25,090 bases of DNA from an uncultured Clostridia bacterium (GTDB lineage Bacteria; Bacillota; Clostridia; Christensenellales; Borkfalkiaceae): the NCBI GenBank assembly GCA_934272745.1, contig CAKQSI010000028.1:1-25090 (forward strand), in the 5' to 3' direction. The translations under genes were made by a program, and so were the position numbers. Below, piece by piece: positions 20,862 through 25,090 of the stretch (position 1 is the stretch's first letter; every line of letters starts with the position of its first letter). The notes under the pieces are model-generated. The model was not told the origin of the DNA, did no database searches, and was given only the letters and a program-made list of their open reading frames with translations.

Positions 20862-22646
20862 TTATTTATAAAGGGGACCGTAAGCCTTGCACGCAGCGTA
20901 ATCCGCCGCCTGTTTGTCTTCGGTACCGAACGCCGCCCACGCGTGCGGACGATAAACCTTTTCATCCGGTACGTTGTGCATGGTTACGGGGATACGCAGC
21001 ATGGAAGCCAGCGTGATGAGGTCGGCGCCGACGTGTCCGTATACGGTTACGCCGTGGTTTGCGCCCCAGTTTGCCATAACGCTGTAAACGTCGGTAAAGG
21101 CGCCCTTGCCGGTCAGACGCGGGCAGAACCAGGTGGTCGGCCAGGTCGGGTCGGTACGCTTGTCGATAACGTTGTGGATTTCGTCGGGCAATGCGGCGGT
21201 ATAACCTTCCGCAATCTGCAGCGTGGGTCCTACCCCTTCCACAATGTTAAAGCGCAGCATGGTGACGGGCATTTCCGCATTGCAGCGGAAGTGGCTGGAG
21301 AAGCCGCCGCCGCGGAAATATTCAAAGTCGGCACGGCACCAGTCGGTGGCGTTCAGGCATGCTTTTACGTCGCCGTCGGTCATTTCCCAGAACGGTTTCA
21401 TGCAGGCTTTGCCGTCTGCGTTTTTCGAGGCGCCCGTTCCATCCAGAGCGGTTGCGCCGGAGTTGATCAGATGAATGAAACCGTCCTTTGCAACGCCGTC
21501 CGGCGCGTGACCGGTAACACGTTTGCAGGCTTCCGGGCTCCAGTAGGTGCGGACGTCGTGGAAGCAGGGCGCGGAATGGCTGACCAGCGTGCCCAGCATC
21601 ATAGCGACGCCGTTGCAGGTATCGTTTTCGGTTGCAAAAGGCGTGGGAGCCTTTTTGCCGTTCCAGTCGAAGGTGGAAGCGAGAATGGCTTCGGTAAAGT
21701 CGGCGTTCGGCAGCCAGTCCGTCCACTGACGCTGTCCCTGGAAGCCGCCCGCGACGGCGTTTCTGCCAAGAGCCTCTTCATGCCAGCCCAGTTCGTCCAG
21801 CTTTTCGTTGCCGAACAGAATGTCGTGCATGATGATGGTCATTTTGACGATGAATTCCCAATCCTTGTCCTTGGGGACGACTTTGGATTTGGTGATAACT
21901 TCAGGGAAGCTCTTCGCCGCGTTTTTATCGAATCCTTCTTTGCAGTTTGCCTTGACCCAGGCAAGCGCTTTTTCGTATTCTTCGTGATCGTAAATACCGA
22001 TGGATATTCTTCTTAAAATTTCGACTTCGTCCACCCACTCGGCGCGAATACCGAAATATTGCTGCATAACGGAAGCATCGCAATAACTGCCTGCGATGCC
22101 CATTGCAACCGCGCCCACGTTGACGTAGGCTTTATTTTTCATCCAGCCGGCAGCCACCGCGCATCTTGCAAAGCGCAGAATTTTTTCCGCAACGTCGGCG
22201 GGAATGGAGGTATCGTCTTTATCCTGCACGTCGTGTCCGTAGATGGAGAACGCGGGAAGTCCGCGCTGTGCGTGCGCCGCAAGTACCGCCGCAAGATAAA
22301 CCGCGCCGGGACGTTCGGTTCCGTTAAAACCCCAGACCGCTTTGATGGTGTTGGGATCCATATCAAACGTTTCGGTTCCGTAGCACCAGCAGGGGGTTAC
22401 GGTCAGGGTTGCGACGACGTTTTCGGTTGCGAACTGATCCGCAACGCGTGCCGCTTCCGCGCCGCCGCCGATGGTCGTGCAGCCGACTACGCATTGTACG
22501 GGCGTCCCGTCCGGATAACGCAGCGTTTCCGAAATCAGTTTGGCGGCACTCGTCGCCATTGCCATGGTTTGCTTTTCCAGACTTTCGCGTACACCGCCCC
22601 AACGTCCGTCGATCGCGGGACGAATTCCGATTTTAGGATATAACAT
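20862..22646 (-). CDS. fucI: L-fucose isomerase
   Basis: A 594-residue aldose-ketose isomerase converting L-fucose to L-fuculose with Mn2+; E. coli FucI is about 591. Metal ligands E340, D364 and H531 are each offset by three from the E. coli positions E337, D361 and H528 that I recall, and sit in PFATEND, FHDVRTYW and ANHGVTV. The start at 22646 (MLYPKIGIRPAIDGRWGGV) matches the family N-terminus and has AGGAGA upstream. An in-frame ATG at 22694 would add 16 residues without a good ribosome binding site. D-arabinose isomerase activity is common in this family. No fuculokinase gene is in the window. Confidence 0.96.
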   Translation of the reverse strand: MLYPKIGIRPAIDGRWGGVRESLEKQTMAMATSAAKLISETLRYPDGTPVQCVVGCTTIGGGAEAARVADQFATENVVATLTVTPCWCYGTETFDMDPNTIKAVWGFNGTERPGAVYLAAVLAAHAQRGLPAFSIYGHDVQDKDDTSIPADVAEKILRFARCAVAAGWMKNKAYVNVGAVAMGIAGSYCDASVMQQYFGIRAEWVDEVEILRRISIGIYDHEEYEKALAWVKANCKEGFDKNAAKSFPEVITKSKVVPKDKDWEFIVKMTIIMHDILFGNEKLDELGWHEEALGRNAVAGGFQGQRQWTDWLPNADFTEAILASTFDWNGKKAPTPFATENDTCNGVAMMLGTLVSHSAPCFHDVRTYWSPEACKRVTGHAPDGVAKDGFIHLINSGATALDGTGASKNADGKACMKPFWEMTDGDVKACLNATDWCRADFEYFRGGGFSSHFRCNAEMPVTMLRFNIVEGVGPTLQIAEGYTAALPDEIHNVIDKRTDPTWPTTWFCPRLTGKGAFTDVYSVMANWGANHGVTVYGHVGADLITLASMLRIPVTMHNVPDEKVYRPHAWAAFGTEDKQAADYAACKAYGPLYK

Positions 22647-23087
22647 CGTAGTAATCTCCTTAAAGTAAATTTCTATTTTTCCGAGGGCGATCACCCGTTG
22701 GTTTCCGCCCGTTTTTATCGATTTTCAGTAAACGTATCTTGTTTTTGAGAACGTTGCATTCTTTTGAGGAAGCGTGATCCGCAAGCTTTCAAAAAGCAGG
22801 TTTCCGCCCGAAGATCCACTTCTCCGCCTGCCCGGCAAGTTTCCCTCATTTTACGGGAAGCTTTTTTTCGGGCAGCGCCCGTACCGCGCTTCGGAACCTT
22901 TTGCAAAATCCCGTCCGACGGGACTTTTCGCCCGGCACTACGTTGCCGGAAAATTTCTTCTGTCTTCTTTTCATTTTTTTGTCCGGGGCGCGAGGGATTG
23001 CCCCGCGCCCCGACAAAACTTTTTGCCTGACACCCCGCGGCGATCATTGCCCGCGGCATGCCTTTCGATTTGTTTTAACGACTTCGC
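22647..23087. other. Gap between the binding-protein gene and fucI, with strong hairpins
   Basis: No gene is supported. A 13-bp GC-rich stem with one bulge (22979-22992 with 23004-23016) lies about 70 bases after the binding-protein stop, but its minus-strand 3' side is A-rich, so it is more likely a processing or stabilising structure. A second hairpin TCCCG-TCCGA-CGGGA (22909-22923) has TTTT on both sides and could be a bidirectional terminator. This implies partial read-through or a separate fucIU promoter, which I could not place confidently. Confidence 0.5.
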
Positions 23088-24128
23088 TTAGCCTTCGTAA
23101 ACGAGGTTGTTGGCGATCATCTGATCGACGTTGGTCGAATCCCACCAAGCGCCCGCAATGGAAACGTTCTTGGTAACGGTCTTGCCTTCGATAGCGAAGA
23201 CTGCCTGTTCGACTGCCTGATAACCGATCTGGTAGGAATCCTGTGCAACCGCACCGATCAGCTTCGGACCGGTGGTGCTCTTCATCCACTGAATCTGCTT
23301 CGTGCCGGCGTCAAATCCGCAGAACTTGATCGCGTCGTATTTGGTGCCCGCCGCGGTGAACGCGTCGTAAACCTGTTTGACAACGCCTTCGTTGCTCATG
23401 AAGACTGCCTTGACGCCCTTTTCGAAAAGCGCTTCCAAAGCGTCTTTATACGCGTTGTTCGCGTCGCCGTCTTTGGCTTCTTTCACGATTTCGTATTTGC
23501 CTTTGGTGGTCGTGTCGGCGTCGGCAAGTTCTTTGAACTTGGATTCGAAACCGCCCGCACGGTCAATACCGGTCTGAGTCATATCGTGCTGAATGATACC
23601 TACTTTATAGGTTTCGGAAGAAGCCGCGATATCCGTTTTGATTGCCGCGAAGAAGCGTTCCGCAGCGACGCCCGCCGCCAAAGTGTTGCTGGTGGCAACC
23701 GACGACTGAATGGGGTTTTTGCCTGCAGCGTCCAGAGCCTGCACGTCTTTTGCCCAGATACCGCTGTCAAACTGAACGACGGGGATTTTGCTGTTGAATG
23801 CCTGGGTCAGGTTATCGACGAAACCTTCGCCGATGGTTGCGAGGACTAAGCCTGCGGGCTTGTTGTTGAGCGCGGTGGAAACCATCTCTTTCTGAGAAGG
23901 CAGGTCTTTCGCGGATTCGCTCGCGGGGCCGCGGAAGGTGATCTTGTAGCCGTACTTTTTACCGGCGTCTTCAGCGCCTTTCTTGACGGACTGCCAGAAA
24001 GCGTGCGATTCGCCTTTTGCTACGACTGCAATGGTCTTTTCGTTGGAAGACGCACAGCCAGCCAACATACCGGTGAGGAGCGCCAACAGGCACACGATCG
24101 GTAAAATGAGTTTTTTGAGAGTTTTCAT
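23088..24128 (-). CDS. Sugar ABC transporter substrate-binding lipoprotein (RbsB-like)
   Basis: A 346-residue periplasmic-binding-protein family 1 (type I, RbsB-like) lipoprotein, anchored outside the membrane to capture sugar. The signal peptide is residues 1-24 (MKTLKKLILP then a hydrophobic core) with lipobox LAGC and Cys25. The mature part starts IAVVAKGESHAFWQSVKKGAEDAGKK and holds GLVLATIG, VVQFDSG and FCGFDAG segments typical of the family. AAGGAGGATCCATA precedes the ATG. It follows the permease gene. The ligand is likely L-fucose (or rhamnose) given the neighbours, but the pocket cannot be read by eye. Confidence 0.93.
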   Translation of the reverse strand: MKTLKKLILPIVCLLALLTGMLAGCASSNEKTIAVVAKGESHAFWQSVKKGAEDAGKKYGYKITFRGPASESAKDLPSQKEMVSTALNNKPAGLVLATIGEGFVDNLTQAFNSKIPVVQFDSGIWAKDVQALDAAGKNPIQSSVATSNTLAAGVAAERFFAAIKTDIAASSETYKVGIIQHDMTQTGIDRAGGFESKFKELADADTTTKGKYEIVKEAKDGDANNAYKDALEALFEKGVKAVFMSNEGVVKQVYDAFTAAGTKYDAIKFCGFDAGTKQIQWMKSTTGPKLIGAVAQDSYQIGYQAVEQAVFAIEGKTVTKNVSIAGAWWDSTNVDQMIANNLVYEG

Positions 24129-24263
24129 TATGGATCCTCCTTATTTTTACCCTTTTACTGGGTAGTTCCTTTTTTGTCCCTTACGGGAAGTTTGCTTTCC
24201 GGCAAGGTTTTCTCGTCGGAAAGGCATTCGCTTTTCCCTTGCGGGAAGCGCTTTTAGAAACGG

Positions 24264-25090
24264 TTATTGTTTTTTTGTTTCCGCTTTCGCTTTTTTCGTT
24301 TCCGCTTTTAATCGTGCGGTCTCCGCCTTCAGTTCGGCTTTCTTTTCCCGGAATTCGGCTTTCAGTTCCTCATCCCCTTTCAAAAGCGCCTGTACTTTGG
24401 CTTCTCTTTCCGGAGCGGATAGCGTTCCGTCCGTATACGTCATGTCGATTTCGGTCTGCAAGTTCGCGTGCCGTTCGCGATATTGACGTTTGCCCTTTTC
24501 AAACGGAGTTTCGATTTTGACTTTCGCCGCGTTTTTGGTTTTGATGATGTCCATCAGGACGGAAACCACGACGATGACGCCGGTCAGGACGTAGGTGACG
24601 TAAGTCGCGTTGACGTTGAGTTCCAGAATCGCCAGGACGAAGTTCAGTCCCGAGCGGATGACGACCAGCATCAGGCTGCCGATGACCGAGCCTGCGATGG
24701 AAGCAACGCCGCCCGCGGCGCTGGTTCCGCCGATGTAAACGCCTGCGATGGCGTCCAGTTCCATTCCGTTACCGGTAGCGGCTGCAACCGTCGCAAAGGA
24801 TGCCGACCAGAAGATCGCCGCAACGCCCGCGCCCAGTCCGGTAAAGACGTACGCGATCATTTTGTATTTATCGGTATTGATACCGGAAAGGCGGGTCGCC
24901 TCTTCGTTACTGCCGATGGAAAGGATATATCTGCCGATTTTATTTTTGTACATCAGATACATGCAAAGGAGCATGAATCCGATGACCCACACGATCCCGA
25001 TGGGGAAATCGTTGAGGTTGGAGAACGTTTTGTTGAACCAGGTTCCGGTGGGATAGAAGATATTCGGCACCGAAACGATGATGGCGCTTA
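24264..25090 (-). CDS. Sugar ABC transporter permease (RbsC-like), cut by the window edge, with a long charged tail
   Basis: The C-terminal part of an RbsC-type membrane permease; the frame stays open through 25090 (residues SAIIVS precede VPNIFY), so the start lies outside. Several hydrophobic helices are seen (IVWVIGFMLLCMYLMY, then MIAYVFTGLGAGVAAIFW and VLTGVIVVVSVLMDI). The family signatures GSNEEATRLSGIN and GGTSAAGGVASIAGSVIGS are present. Normal permeases end soon after the last helix. Here about 95 highly charged residues follow, ending in LKAETAR, LKAETKK and AKAETKK heptads, probably a cytosolic helix or coiled coil. The ATPase subunit must be outside the window. Confidence 0.92.
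   Translation of the reverse strand, partial: SAIIVSVPNIFYPTGTWFNKTFSNLNDFPIGIVWVIGFMLLCMYLMYKNKIGRYILSIGSNEEATRLSGINTDKYKMIAYVFTGLGAGVAAIFWSASFATVAAATGNGMELDAIAGVYIGGTSAAGGVASIAGSVIGSLMLVVIRSGLNFVLAILELNVNATYVTYVLTGVIVVVSVLMDIIKTKNAAKVKIETPFEKGKRQYRERHANLQTEIDMTYTDGTLSAPEREAKVQALLKGDEELKAEFREKKAELKAETARLKAETKKAKAETKKQ

Overview
This window is a nearly complete fucose-type (GRM5-like) glycyl radical enzyme bacterial microcompartment locus with its sugar-uptake genes. The host is probably an anaerobic, gut-type member of the Bacillota (Clostridia): genes are preceded by strong GGAGG-type ribosome binding sites, two promoters match the sigma-A consensus exactly, dehydration of 1,2-propanediol is B12-independent, and the BMC gene set resembles those of fucose-fermenting clostridia. 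The sequence is GC-rich by eye; I cannot name a genus.

Layout. Almost everything reads leftward (minus strand). At the right edge are a sugar ABC permease (cut by the window end) and its lipoprotein binding protein, then L-fucose isomerase (fucI) and fucose mutarotase (fucU). A lone PHP-family phosphatase on the plus strand (18884-19693) separates these from the BMC genes. A consensus promoter at about 18663-18691 then drives a long, repeat-bearing leader and the series GRE diol dehydratase, its activase, EutS/PduU-like shell protein, EutP/PduV-like GTPase, fuculose-1-phosphate aldolase, DUF336/PduO-C-like protein, PduP, Zn-dependent ADH, four BMC-H proteins, PduL, EutN-type pentamer, PduS and PduT. 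A second consensus promoter lies just before fucA. A strong terminator follows pduT. A separate leftward unit carries a DeoR-family regulator, a ParA-family ATPase, a ParB-fold-like partner and PduQ. A MutT-like NUDIX gene and a terminator lie at the left edge on the plus strand.

How it works (mostly known pathway logic). Fucose is imported, mutarotated and isomerised to fuculose. It is phosphorylated by a kinase not seen here and cleaved by an aldolase carrying a C-terminal encapsulation helix, giving DHAP and lactaldehyde. Lactaldehyde is reduced to 1,2-propanediol, perhaps by the encapsulation-tagged Zn-ADH, and the GRE dehydrates the diol to propanal. PduP and PduL make propionyl-phosphate, while PduQ can make 1-propanol. 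PduT and PduS carry Fe-S ligands that could pass electrons across the shell.

The most novel candidate is the parA plus ParB-like pair. The partner lacks the Arg-rich nucleotide-binding motif of true ParB and ends in a hydrophobic tail with a Trp three residues from the C-terminus. This resembles the carboxysome-positioning McdA/McdB logic and suggests a positioning system for a glycyl radical microcompartment. Other points of note are a Cys-rich linker in the aldolase, a shared 15-bp motif in two promoters, two families of about 44-bp tandem repeats in mRNA leaders, and a compact four-way-junction inverted repeat.
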